In this document: one piece after another, positions 11,518 through 21,719 of the stretch | How the letters are laid out: each line of letters begins with the position of its first letter | Numbering within the stretch: position 1 is the stretch's first letter | Origin: Boletus sp. NGJ | Taxonomy: Eukaryota > Basidiomycota > Agaricomycetes > Boletales > Boletaceae | DNA: 64,000 bases | Direction of reading: 5' to 3' | NCBI GenBank assembly: GCA_019096195.1 | Contig: JAGTXK010000169.1 | Coordinates: forward strand, 42,131 to 106,130 | Made by a program: the position numbers and the translations under genes | The notes under the pieces: generated by a model | The model's input: only the letters and a program-made list of their open reading frames with translations | What the model was told of the DNA's origin: nothing | Database searches by the model: none

Positions 11518-12960
11518 TTCGTACTCTTCTTGTTGCTGGACGATAACCGGGGGTGGCGGTTTCGGTTTCGTCTGGGAGGGGGATGTGCCCGGGTGGTAGG
11601 GCGTAAGAAGCGACTCGTGGAATACGGGGTGAATCCCTTTCCACGTGCGCGGGAGGTCCTAGCTCGTAGGAGGCCTCGCCGATCTTACGCTTCACCTTGA
11701 ACGGGCCGTGTCGTTTATCGTCGAACTTCTTGGTCGGGCGATCGGTCCGAACGTGGGTTCCTTCGAGTAGGACCTGCTGGCCGACCGTGTATTCGACGGC
11801 GGGGGATGCACGTTTGTCGTGCGCCTTCTTCATCGCTTCTGCCGCTTTTTCCAGCGCGTCCTTGGCCGTGTTGTGGTGGGTTTTCATTGTTTCGGCGAAG
11901 GAGGCGGCGGATTCGTTTCTCACTTCCACTCGTTTGTTCGGTATGAGCGGCTGTTGCCCGTAGTTGAGCAGGAAGGGAGAGACGCCGGTTGCGCTGGTGG
12001 TCTGCGAGTTGTGGGCGAACTCGGCTAGGGGTAGCCATTCGGCCCAGTCGGTTTGGCGATGGTTGACGTAGATGCGCAGGTATTTCTCTACCTCTCGGTT
12101 GATGCGCTCCGTCTGCCCGTCGGTCTGGGGGTGGTAAGCGGTAGACGGGTTGGCTTGGATGCCGAGGAGGGAGTAAAGGTCGCGCATGAACGACGACACG
12201 AATTGCGTTCCTCTGTCGGAGATCACCTTGCGTGGGACACCGTGGAGCTTGAAGATCTGGTCGCGGAAGATTGTTGCGACCCCTTGGGACGTTATGGTGT
12301 CCATTACCGGTGCTAGGTGGATCATCTTGGAGAAACGATCGACGACGACCAGGATGGCGTTCTTGCCATCTGATTGGGGGAGGGGGCCGATCAGGTCGAC
12401 GGAGATGATTTCCCAGGGGGACGATGGGATCTCATTCGGGTGGAGCGGTGTGTTGATGGCCGAGGTTTTGGCTTTTACCTTTTGGCACGTATCACACCCT
12501 TTGACGTAAGATCTCCACGTCGCGTCGAAGCGAGGGCCAGTAGTATTCGCTCATGATCAAATCGCGAGTGCGCCGGATGCCGGGGTGGCCAGCGATCGGA
12601 TGATCATGGTTCGCGATGAGGATGTCCTCTCTGAGTTTCGCGTCGTTCGGCACGTAGACGAGCGTCTTCCAGTGGACAAGTCCTTCTTTGCGGCTCCAGG
12701 GGGAGTTCTCCTTTTCCAAGCCTTCCTTGGCGAACTGCTCTAGTTTGTACTGTAGCTTTGTGATCCTTGAGAGCGTGCTCGCCGGTGCGACGGCTTTGAG
12801 GGAGACCGTCGTGGAGGTAGGTGACGGTGGGGGCGAAAAAAGGGCGTCAGGCAGTAGTGTCTGCGCGGTGTTGTCGGATGTCACCCCCTTTTCAAAGTCT
12901 GGCCTCCTGGACAGAGGGTCCGCGGGGTTGGTTTTGCCAGGGCGGTGGCTGATCACCACA
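11492..12960 (-). pseudogene. retrotransposon integrase (zinc-binding and catalytic core)
   Basis: Two frames are needed. The first (12959-12492) holds the HHCC zinc-binding module ('IANHDHPIAGHPGIRRT', then 'SEYYWPSLRRDV'). The second, from about 12510 to 11492, holds the rve catalytic core: an Asp near the start ('VDRFSKMIHLAPV'), 'VISDRGTQFVSSF', and the Glu in 'GQTERINREVE', giving the D,D-35-E triad. It ends in the GPF/GPY-type module ('KFDDKRHGPFKVKRKIG'). The frame change near 12500 inactivates it. Known function: insertion of the element's cDNA into the genome. Confidence 0.88.
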
Positions 12961-14300
12961 TGGTATTCCTGTAGGACCTGTTGCCAGCGGGCCTGACGGC
13001 GGGTGAGATCCTGGGGTTTCCGGAAGAACTCGAGGTTCTTGTGGTCCGTCCAGATCTCGATCGGGTGGGCTGCCTCGAGGAGATATTGTCGCCATCTCGT
13101 TGAGGGCGAACATGATGGCTAACATCTCGAGGTCAGCGGCGTGGTAGTTCCTCTCGGCGTCGTTGAGGGAACGGGAGATGAAGGCGACGGGGTGCCATGT
13201 GCCGTCGTGTCTTTTGGGAGAGGATGGCGCCGATGCCAATGCCCGAGCCGTCGGTTTCGATGCGGTAGGGGTCGGTGTCGGTGGGCATGGCGAGCGCCGG
13301 GGCGGAGGAGATGGTGTCCTTGAGGGTTTGGAAGGCCGCTTGGCAGGCCGTCGTCCACTCGAAGTCTCTTCTTCACCGACGTGAGCGCGTTGAGGGGGCG
13401 CGCGATCATGGCGAAGTTCTTGACGAACCGTCGGTAGAAGTTGAGGAACCCGAGGAATCCTCTGCAGTGTTTTCTTCGAGGTGGGGACGTTGGCCAGCTC
13501 TTGATGGCTTCCACCTTCTTCTCGTCCATCTTCACCTTGTCTTGTGCGACGATGAGCCCGAGGAACTCGGTCTCTTGGACCTCAAAGTCGCATTTGTCGT
13601 GACGCAGGTAGAGGTGTGCGTCGCGGAGGATTTGTAGCACCTCGCGTACTACCTTGCGGTGTTCTTCGAGTGTCTCTCGTGAATATCATGATATCGTCTA
13701 TGTAGACGACCACTACGCCTCGGTCCACCAAGTGTCTAAACAGCGCGTTCATCATTGTCTGAAACGTCGCTGGTGAATTGGTGAGCCCGAAGAACATCAC
13801 GAGGGGCTCGAATAGCCCGCGGTTTGCTCGGAAGGCGGCCTTCCACTCGTCGCCTTCTGCCATCCGTACGTTGTTGTACCCCCATCTCACGTCGAACTTG
13901 GTGTAGTACTTGGCCGACTTGAGCTTGTCGACCAGTTCGCTTATGAGCGGGAGCGGGTAGCGGTTGCGTCTTGTCACCGCGTTCAGCTTGCGGTAGTCTT
14001 GCACGGGGCGGAGGCGTCCGTCTTTCTTCTTGATGAAGAAGAAGGCCGATGCGAAGGGTGACTTGGAGGGTCGTATCCTCCCGGACTTGAGATTCTCCTC
14101 GAGGAAGGAGTCCAGTTCCTTCTGCTCGCCCGGGATTGAGAGGGATAGACCTTGCAGTCTACCTCATGGTTCCCGGGGAGGAGCTCGATGGCGTGATCCC
14201 AAGGGCGTCTCGGGGGTAGCGCATCGAAGCTTTCTTTGTCGAAGACGTCCTTATACTCGTGGACGTACTTCGGGGCGGCTTCCTCGAAGGTCTCTCTTCT
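12961..14300 (-). pseudogene. retrotransposon reverse transcriptase and RNase H
   Basis: The reverse transcriptase core begins with '[20 protein letters not shown]' and has '[12 protein letters not shown]', '[13 protein letters not shown]' and the catalytic 'YIDDIMIF' (about 13700), which carries the DD pair. The connection 'FLGFLNFYRRFVKNFA' follows in another frame, then RNase H ('HPVAFISRSLNDAERNYHAADLEMLAI' in part, about 13200-13100). At least three frames are used between 14300 and 12960, so the copy is dead. The region left of the protease, to about 14620, contains the linker and N-terminal RT residues in yet another frame. Confidence 0.88.
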
Positions 14301-14597
14301 TTTTCTGGGACGTAGTCCTTGATGGCCACCTCCGTGGCGACGTTTCGATTTCGCATGTACTCTACTACATCGAGTTCGAATAGTCTGTCGCCTTGGGACG
14401 GCCTGTAGTCTACGTCCATCTCGTCTTCCTCCTCGTCTACACTGCCCACGGCGTGATCCCCTCTTGCATCTGAAAGGAAATTCTCCCGGTTTTCCAGTTG
14501 ATGGCTGGGTTGTGCATCTTCAGCCAGTCGTGTCCGAGGAACACGGTGTTCGGCCCGAGGTTGGTTACTGCGAGGGCCAACTGTTCCCTGTGGTCGT

Positions 14598-15230
14598 TCA
14601 CCTGGAGCTTCGAGGATCACGAATTTCTCTACTTTGCCTCCGGCGTTCGGCGTGCCATCGGCGTTGTAGACGGTGAGGGGGCGGGGGAGGGAGTGTGTCT
14701 TTTACCCCCTTTTCAGCCACGAACTTCTCGTGGATGGACGATCCGGTGCAGCCTGAATCGATCAGTGCCTTGACGTTGGCGGTCTGTCGGTTCGGGAGGG
14801 TTAGCGTCACCGGGATCTCCAGCGAGTTTCGCTTCGTGGATCGAGGGGATGCTTTCCGGAATTTCGGGGCGTGCTGTAGGTCATGGAGGACCCAGTACGC
14901 GTCTTCGTCGGAAAGTCTTCGGAGGTCCTGCACGAGGTCCCGAGACACTTCGATCGTCCGGCTGTCGTGAACGAAGGACTTCAGGTGGTGGATGCTGCGG
15001 TCAACATCCGTGTTTTCCACTTGGGCCTTCATCCAACGTATGGACCAGGGGTCCAACGTGTTCAGCCAGGAACGAGAGGACGTCTCTCCCTTTCGTGCTT
15101 CCTTTGGGTGTTTGCGCGGGATGGTGTCTGCGTCGTTCGGGCCGTCGTCTCGCTTTACGGACGGCGCGAACTTCACCTTTCGTGGCATGATGGTCATTTT
15201 CTTAACGGGCGGAGTGCCCGGGAGGTTCAC
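14598..15230 (-). pseudogene. retrotransposon aspartic protease region
   Basis: A 210-codon frame carries 'VKALIDSGCTGSSI' near 14735-14770, the D-S/T-G active-site motif of retropepsin-like proteases, preceded by a hydrophobic strand as usual. It sits between Gag and reverse transcriptase. The frame ends before the second half of the protease fold, which continues in other frames toward 14300. Confidence 0.8.
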
Positions 15231-15354
15231 GCGTTGCTCGTTTCCTCGTCTTCAGTCTCGTCAATGCTTAGGACGGAAAACATGTTACTTTCTGCAATGA
15301 CTTATGTTGTACAGCAGGTCGACTGGTGTCTACTGTACAGACTGAAAACCCGAG

Positions 15355-16831
15355 TCACTTTGTACATCGGGGGCGTAAACTACTGGTTCTACTTGCGGGG
15401 TCTCCGCTGAGTCCATCATGGCTCGTATCGTAGCAAACATGTCCGGGGAAACTTCCTGACCGTTTACCGTGATGCTCCTCGCTTGCGGGCGAGGGCGGGG
15501 CGGGTGATCGGCGCAGGGCCAGGGCTTCCTGCATTTTCGGCACAGTCCAGCTGCGCGTGCCTTGTCGAGCTCCATGGGAGCGCCTTGTCCGGGGAAGACC
15601 CCGGTGGTCTGAGGGTGCGGGCGCGCGACGGGCGCCGAGGGGGGCGGGCGGGTAGGCGGGGGTGCAGCGGGAGGTGCGTACGAACGGGGACGCGGGATGA
15701 AACGCGGGTTGTAGGTAGGGGCCGGTGGCGAAGACGTTGGAGGCCTTCTTGCGCTCTGCGATGGCGCCGAGGACCTCCTCTGCCCGTACCAGGGCGGTCT
15801 CCCACTCACGGACGTCGGTGGAGTCGATGAGGTCCGGCTTGTACCTCTCGACGTACTCAACCAGTTCGTTCCGGGCCTGGTGCCGGATCTGATTGACGAT
15901 CGTCCTCCCGTTTATCCTGACGTCGAATTTGGCCTCGATGGCCAGCTGGAACAGGCGCGTGAAGTAGTCTTCCACGCTGTCCTTCCCTTGGCGAAGGGAG
16001 AACAGTTTCTGTTCCGCCAGGCGCACGAGGCCGGCGGGTTGGAACGTCTTCTTGAGTTTCTCCACGAAAAACTCAAAGTTGACGGCGGCGTATGCGTCTC
16101 CTTCGACCAGGAGGTCTGAGAATCGCCCGGCGGCGTTATCGCCTCGCATGTACGACAGCGTGATTAGTATTTTTTGCCGATCGGTCGGCGTGCTTTCGAA
16201 GCCGTTGAGGTAGAGAGTGACGGTTCTCCACCACTGAACGAACTTCTCCTTGTTTCCGTCGTAATGCTCTGGCTTAGCGGCCAGGCTCTTCCCGATCCTC
16301 GGGGAAGTCGGGGGGAAGCCACGTGCGGCGGGCCGAGGGATCCCAGGTGAATTCGAGTGGGATGGGGAGCTCGGCTGCGGGGGCGTGGGGAGCGGGCGCG
16401 AGGGAGCTGGGCCCTGCGGTGGGACCAGTCGGGGTGTCCTCCCGGGAGAAGGGATGTGGACTCGGATACCGTGAGCTCGGGGAGTGGGCTCCGGAGAGGA
16501 GCGGGAGAGGGAGCGGGAGGGTCCACCCGGGGAGCGCGATTGGTGGGGGCGGTCCAGCCGCTACGGGTCTGCCGCGAACGCTTGGCGCCACACGTTGTAC
16601 CGGAGGACGGACTGGTGCAGCAGGTACTGCTCGATGTCCTGCTGGCGCGTGGGGGACGGAGGGGCCTGCGGTAGCGGCGCCGGGATCGTCTGCGGGGTCG
16701 GCTGGACAAGTTGGAGGGTAGGGAGGCCCTTGGGCGGCGGCCCGGTTGGCCAGGTCCCTGAAGCTGAACCCGGGGCGGCGGCGGCGGACGGGGGGCGTGA
16801 GTATGGCATGCTGCGGGGGTACGTGGCTCAT
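15355..16831 (-). pseudogene. retrotransposon Gag
   Basis: The N-terminal part (16831-16274) is Pro/Ala/Arg-rich. After a frame change, the capsid-like retrotransposon Gag domain follows at about 16150-15700, with 'FVEKLKKTFQPAG', 'LAEQKLFSLRQGKDSVEDY' and 'IVNQIRHQARNELVEYV'. Near the C-terminus 'CRKCRKPWPC' looks like a reduced zinc knuckle. Gag frames are broken at about 16250 and about 15700. Confidence 0.8.
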
Positions 16832-17676
16832 CGCGTCTTAAGCCGGCGAGACTGAGCTAGGCGGGTGATGGTGCGGTGGCGGTGGTCGTGCGTGGAGTAG
16901 GTCGTCAGGACCGTGTGGATGACGAAAGAATAGTCGGGGTGTACCCAGACGTAGCGGCGTCTGAATACGTTGTAGGTGCGGGGGCCGTCTGAAGACAGGG
17001 CTGTAAAGAATAACGGCGGGAAAGACCGCGCACCGTCAGGAGGGGGGAGAGTCGGGCGGTGATAGGGGACCGGAGGATGACTTCCTTACTACAGGAAGGT
17101 GGTGCACGCTCGAAAGTCGAGATAAATCGAGTTATCGCACCTACGTGACGTCACGGGTGATCACGCGAACCCGGGTCCACTATCGTAGGACCAGCGTACG
17201 CTTGGGTCGACAACCACCCAAGAAGCGGGGCTAGTGCACTATGCCCGGTAGCAACGTTATCCTTATTTGTAAACGCCGGACGAGCGTATGACAAAGCGTT
17301 TCGCCGAGTGCTTTACTCGCGTACGTCACGTGTACGAGCGGGTCCCTCTAAACCTGAGGTCCGGTGTATGGGTGAACGGCGGCGACGAGCCCACGCGTTC
17401 GGAAGTGGATGGGGGAGGAGGGAGAAGCGAGACCCGAACTCCTTATTCGTTCCCTGCAGTCGAGGAGATCCCTGCGCTGACAACCGCCGTATAGGTCCGG
17501 TATTTACGTCTATCGCTAACGGGGATCCCTCGGTTCCTCTGAGGGTCAGATACGGGGAGTGTTGGATCGAAGGGCGAGAGCGGTACTAGCGAGCAAAAAG
17601 TTTGCTCGACTAGGCAAAAACAGTAGGGGTAGAGGGGAGGAAATGTCCAGAGGCGAAGAGCCCGGGGACGAGGGAT
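16832..17676 (-). other. retrotransposon 5' leader
   Basis: This is the stretch between the primer-binding site and Gag. It is G+C-rich with no long frame resembling a known protein. Leader regions of LTR elements normally hold packaging and dimerisation signals, but none can be identified by eye here. Confidence 0.5.
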
Positions 17677-17688
17677 AATCTTGGAATT
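17677..17688 (-). other. primer-binding site, self-priming type
   Basis: On the minus strand the first 12 nt after the 5' LTR are AATTCCAAGATT. This is the exact reverse complement of AATCTTGGAATT (17763-17752), which lies about 33 nt downstream of the TATATAAG on the element's strand, i.e. where the transcript should begin. Such complementarity is the hallmark of Tf1/sushi-type self-priming, where the 5' end of the mRNA rather than a tRNA primes reverse transcription. Confidence 0.75.
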
Positions 17689-18052
17689 TGAAAGGAAGAA
17701 GACCTTAATATCTCAAGAGTCGCAAGCGCGATATTCGAGAGAGAGAAAAGGAATTCCAAGATTAGCTAATACAGGTGTTGTAGCGCTACTTATATACTAA
17801 CTACTGGCGGGCACGGACCAGCTTAGGGCCGGTCATGGGGCCTACTAGAATGTTCCGTATGACGTACGGTGACGTAGTGGGGTCTAGCCTGTTCTATGGG
17901 TATAGGGGTTGTGACGTAGGCTGACTGAGTGAGTGACGTATGGTCTAGGACGTAAGGCCTAGGCCTAGTGGTAACTACGTAAGGTCGTTCGTGGGATCGC
18001 CTAGGTGTTAGCTAACTACGTAAATAATGGCGAAAACGTCCGGTTCGTATCA
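17689..18052 (-). repeat. 5' LTR of the chromovirus (right copy)
   Basis: A 364-bp copy of the left LTR, beginning TGAAAGG and ending ATCA on the plus strand. On the element's strand a TATA box (TATATAAG, 17796-17789) precedes the presumptive transcript start near 17763. Immediately right of it the ankyrin reading resumes with 'DTVLH'. Confidence 0.92.
17789..17796 (-). promoter_or_regulatory. LTR TATA box
   Basis: TATATAAG on the minus strand inside the 5' LTR, about 33 nt upstream of the sequence complementary to the primer-binding site. The same box is conserved in the left LTR. Confidence 0.65.
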
Positions 18053-19322
18053 GGATACAGTGCTACATCGCATCATTGACTGGAGTTCAGATCTTGATGT
18101 GCTGAAAAGTGCCATCCATGCCAGATGCAACCCTTCTGTGTTCAATTCAGCTGGCGAAACTCCCCTCCATATGGCCGTACGCAAAGGATCCATCTCTATT
18201 GTCGAATATCTGCTTTCAGTCGAAACACCACTCCCTTCCGAAATATTATTGACTGCGTCGGACCCCCTGTCACCGCTACATCGCAACCGGTTACGAATAA
18301 TTTGTATTCTCGTCGAGAAGGGGGCTGCCACAAATGTCATCACCGAGAATGGTGATAGTGCGTTACATCTAGCCCTTTCCTCCGATTTTTCCACGGAAGA
18401 CGAGGCCTTGAAGGCTGCTAAAATCCTGATTGGCGCCGGATGTGAACCTCGGGCACAGAATTTAGCTGGAGAAACAACGCTCCATGCTGCGGCGAAAGGC
18501 GGATACATCCGAAGCATGGAATATCTCATCTCACAAGGCGTACCGTTTAATCCAAACGTTTTGCTTGCCGCGGCCGCGGCTGTGAACCGGAGAAACAAAC
18601 CCGCAATGATGCGTTTCCTCATCAACAAAGGCGCCAATATACAAGCCACGACAGTAAATGGTGATACTGCACTGCATCTTACGTTGGCCGTTAGCTCCGA
18701 AGCCACTCGTCTGGAAACCACTCGAATCCTCATTGACTCAGGATGCAATCCCTCACAGTCCAATTTAGCTGGCGAAATGCCATTACATGTCGCAGCAAGC
18801 AGTGGATTTCCCATTCTCGTGAAATATCTATGTTCGTAGAATGTCCCTCTTCATTCTGACACCCTCCTTGCTGCTGCTGCCATACTAGGGAAGGCACACG
18901 ACATACAATTTCGTCATGTATCACCAGTCTTTCGTCTACTTATCCGTGAGGGAGCTAGCGCAAATGTCACTGCACCGAACGGGGATACCCCCCTGCACAT
19001 TGCCGTCCGATAACACTATCATGCCCACCAGAACACTGCCAGTGACATCCAGCGTGACTCGAAGTGATGGGATATGCGTACATTTTTCAGCACATGGGAG
19101 CTTATCGAGATCTTGCTCAGCGCCGGTTGTGATCCTTTTGTGTGTAACGTGAATGGACAGACGTCGTGTGAGCTTGCGGAAGAGCAAGGGCATTTCTTTC
19201 ACAACAATTTTTTGCGGTTAGTGAACGCCCATTGTGGCTCTGTTCAACATCAACCCTGTATTCAGGCATCGAGTTCGAAGAGGCGGACTAAGAGATGGAC
19301 CAGGACACGGCTGGACGACTGA
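18053..19322 (+). pseudogene. ankyrin super-repeat region of the NACHT-ankyrin gene, right of the retrotransposon
   Basis: The interrupted gene resumes at the LTR border with 'DTVLHRIIDWSSDLDVL' and runs through ankyrin repeats ('ETPLHMAVRKGSISIVEYLL', 'ETTLHAAAKGGYIRSMEYLI', 'GDTALHLTLAV'). The 'PLPSEILL'-type linker recurs at 18229, 18540 and 18840. The frame hits a TAG at 18837-18839, but the same frame goes on ('NVPLHSDTLLAAAAI', 'NGDTPLHIAVR') to further stops near 19012 and 19063. A last repeat appears in another frame ('ELIEILLSAGCDPFVCNVNG', 19090-19160), and that frame reaches its stop at about 19322. The right half is therefore decayed as well. The retrotransposon itself has in-frame sequence that could supply a spurious start just inside the LTR. 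Confidence 0.82.
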
Positions 19323-19635
19323 TGAAACGGGGTCGCCTGGATGACATTGGAGACGAGGACGAGATTGCTGAAGTCGACGAACAGCTCGTGATGTAGCTTA
19401 GTAGGGGTGCCTGCGGGCATCACTTTCTGTACTTTGATAGCGTGCCACAGCCATTTGTACCAAGTACCTTTTATTTTTCCATCTTCGCTACACGATTGAG
19501 CATCATACCGTCTCATTACTTATCCTGCTACAGTATCTATTATGAGCGTGCGCTCGTGCCTGGTCATGGCTCTGTCTAATGTCAACTCGATTGTTGTCGC
19601 GCGTACCAAATCAATATCGTTTATCTCCAGCATTG
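19323..19635. other. intergenic between ankyrin remnant and BOR1-like gene
   Basis: Convergent 3' flanks. No coding signal or repeat is seen. Confidence 0.45.
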
Positions 19636-21719
19636 TCACAGCGAACCACCAACAGATTCCATCGTCTATAAGAAGGCACCGTCGTGAGGGCTCGGTTGAA
19701 ACGGAGGATGAACAAATAACTGAGACTCACGAAAGGAGACGCCGTTGGACCATCGAGGATGGCCAACTCTTCGGGTGTGAAGGGGAGTCGCGGAATGACC
19801 AACATCCGAAGTGGGACAAGCAAAATAATGATGACTGGAAAGCCGATTGCAGCTAAAGCACCGAGCCACGTCAGTAAATGGATGAAATTCACGGGGACGA
19901 TTTAGCACAAGTCACGGATAACAGGATTCCCACATACGTACCTATCGTCTGTGTGATGGCAAAGGTTGCACCAAAACCAATGAGCTGGATGGTGACGAAC
20001 AGGATCAGACGTGATCTGCGGACTTTTTGGAGGGGCTCGTCCGGAGGGGTGAGCGATTTGTCTCTGAGGAGGTAGAGCAATTTGAGGGTGATACCGTTGC
20101 CTTGGAGGGCGTCTGTGCCCATGTACCAGCTACGGAATGTACACAGTACTCAGTATTCGATGACATGTATGACAAATAACGAAGGAAGTCTCACAAGAGC
20201 CCAGCGAGCACGCCGCTCGGGATGAGATTGAGAAGGTGCAAGATCGGTTTAAGGAGGAGGAGGAGACAAATTACACCTTGGACAAGGTTCGAGACCCGTT
20301 GCTCGACCACAGCAATGGGAACTTCTCGCAATGAATGTCTAGCATGATGTTTGGGTTGGTATTCTTCTGGAGGGGTGGAAGTGGCGATAGCTCTTCCAGG
20401 TGTTAGTATTTGCCCTTCTTCGTCTGACTTTTCCGACGGGTGACCCATGACAACAAGAGAGGCCGTGTGGATTGGTGCTTGAGGAATCAATCCATTTGGA
20501 GCAGGGACACCAATCAGTCCAGCAATGAAGGTCGTAATTCCTAGCAAGAAAAAGTCGTAGTGAAATCCTGGAGGCTTGTGCAAAGGAAATTGTGAGCCCT
20601 GCGCTATCAGCGACTAGTGTGTAGATTAGGTTTTTCGTGGCAGCAAAGCGAGTTGTCGGGAGAACGTACAGAAACATTGTGGTCAAAAAAGAACAAGATC
20701 CACAATACAATGCCAAATGGGAGAGCGATGCCCACCCATTTTACATCGAGCTCCCAGAACCTGACAAGCCATGCTCTTCCATTTGCAGGCTGGAAAGCAT
20801 TACCCACTGGGAGTGTAGTTGGGTGTGCAGTGTCGAAATGTCCCCAGTATGCCATACCAGAAGCAGCGATGAGAGATATCGGCATGCCATAGTCTGCAAA
20901 AAAACAACGGACGATCCGATTAAAATAGGCTGTCTTTGAGAGTGCTCGAAAAAGGAAGGAGGTGACGAGCATGAGAAATGCCAATATGATGGCGACGAAT
21001 GCGCCATCACTGGTGTCGTTGAACTGGCGGGTGATAACCTGTACACCATACTGAAGATAGACCCAGGAAACATAAAATCCAAAAGTATCGCAGGAGAAGA
21101 GGGTGACATATTTCAAAAAGTTACACCCTGCATCTTCTGCATAAGACCCCGAATGGAATTGGTGCCACTACACTCACAGTTGAACGAAGCGGTGAGCCAG
21201 TGGATGATGGCGGCCCAGAGGTATACCCAACCGATAAACCAGAGGTAATTGGGTGGGTTGGGATGCTTTTCTATAATGTCATGGATTGTCTTGTTAAAAA
21301 CAGTGATGGGACCTAGATATTAATTTGTGTGAATTCACAGGCACAAAAATCGCAACAGCCGATAGCTGTAAGTATTGCACACCAGTTACACCAGCAATAG
21401 TTAAGGGCTGGGCACCAAAAACGGAAAATATGAACGCAGCCATGAATGAGGATATCAAAACCTCCGTAACTCCATATTGTTGGGTGGTTTCTATAAGGTC
21501 TAGAGAAAAGGCTATCCCAGGCAGGACACTGTATAACGAATCAGATGTCTAGCCAAAGCAGTGTACGAGACAAGAAGCATACTTTGCGAAGAATATCAGA
21601 ACGGTAGCCGGAATGACTCTATAATTCCAGGCATCGGACCAGTCACTCAGGTACCAGGACGCACGGGCACGGATGTCGCGAAAAATTCCAGCACCAACCT
21701 TGCGAGTGAATTGTGGCAT
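19636..21719 (-). CDS. BOR1-like borate/bicarbonate (SLC4-family) transporter
   Basis: Plasma-membrane anion exchanger of the HCO3-/borate family; yeast Bor1 exports borate. The start ATG (21719-21717) opens 'MPQFTRKVGAGIF', followed by 'DIRARASWYLSDWSDAWNYR', the family's entry motif. Joining introns by frame gives successive membrane segments: 'LPGIAFSLDL', 'FGAQPLTIAGVTGPITVFN', 'YLWFIGWVYLWAA', 'GIALPFGIVLWILFFFDHNV', 'SLIAQGSQFPLHKPPGFHYD', 'VVEQRVSNLVQG' and 'IPSGVLAGLLWYMGTDAL'. The last exon is tiny: 'TMESVGGSL' before TGA (19638-19636). The first intron is 21529-21582. About nine exons and 550-600 residues; I found no break, so it should be functional. Substrate (borate versus bicarbonate) cannot be told from sequence alone. 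Confidence 0.9.

Larger units (their letters stand above)
10785..18052 (-). mobile_element. Ty3/gypsy LTR retrotransposon with chromodomain (chromovirus), decayed
   Basis: A full-length element of 7.27 kb on the minus strand: two LTRs (10785-11152 and 17689-18052), Gag (about 16831-15355), aspartic protease (about 14735), reverse transcriptase/RNase H, integrase and a C-terminal chromodomain ending at 11164. This order is that of Ty3/gypsy, and the integrase-linked chromodomain places it in the chromoviruses. Every gene is split into several frames, so this copy cannot make a working polyprotein. Flanks are GGGTA on the left and GGATA on the right, a 5-bp target-site duplication with one difference. 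It interrupts an ankyrin codon run ('KNG' on the left, 'DTVLH' on the right). By eye the LTRs differ at roughly 30 of 365 positions, so the insertion is not recent. Confidence 0.93.

Noticed and set aside
16164-16855. Long Arg/Pro-rich frames on both strands over the Gag N-terminus
   Set aside because: They arise from the high G+C content of the Gag leader; only the minus-strand frame from 16831 leads into the Gag core.
18027-18839. A stand-alone ankyrin gene starting with the ATG at 18027
   Set aside because: That ATG lies inside the LTR. The ankyrin homology starts at the LTR border and continues the frame interrupted at 10784.
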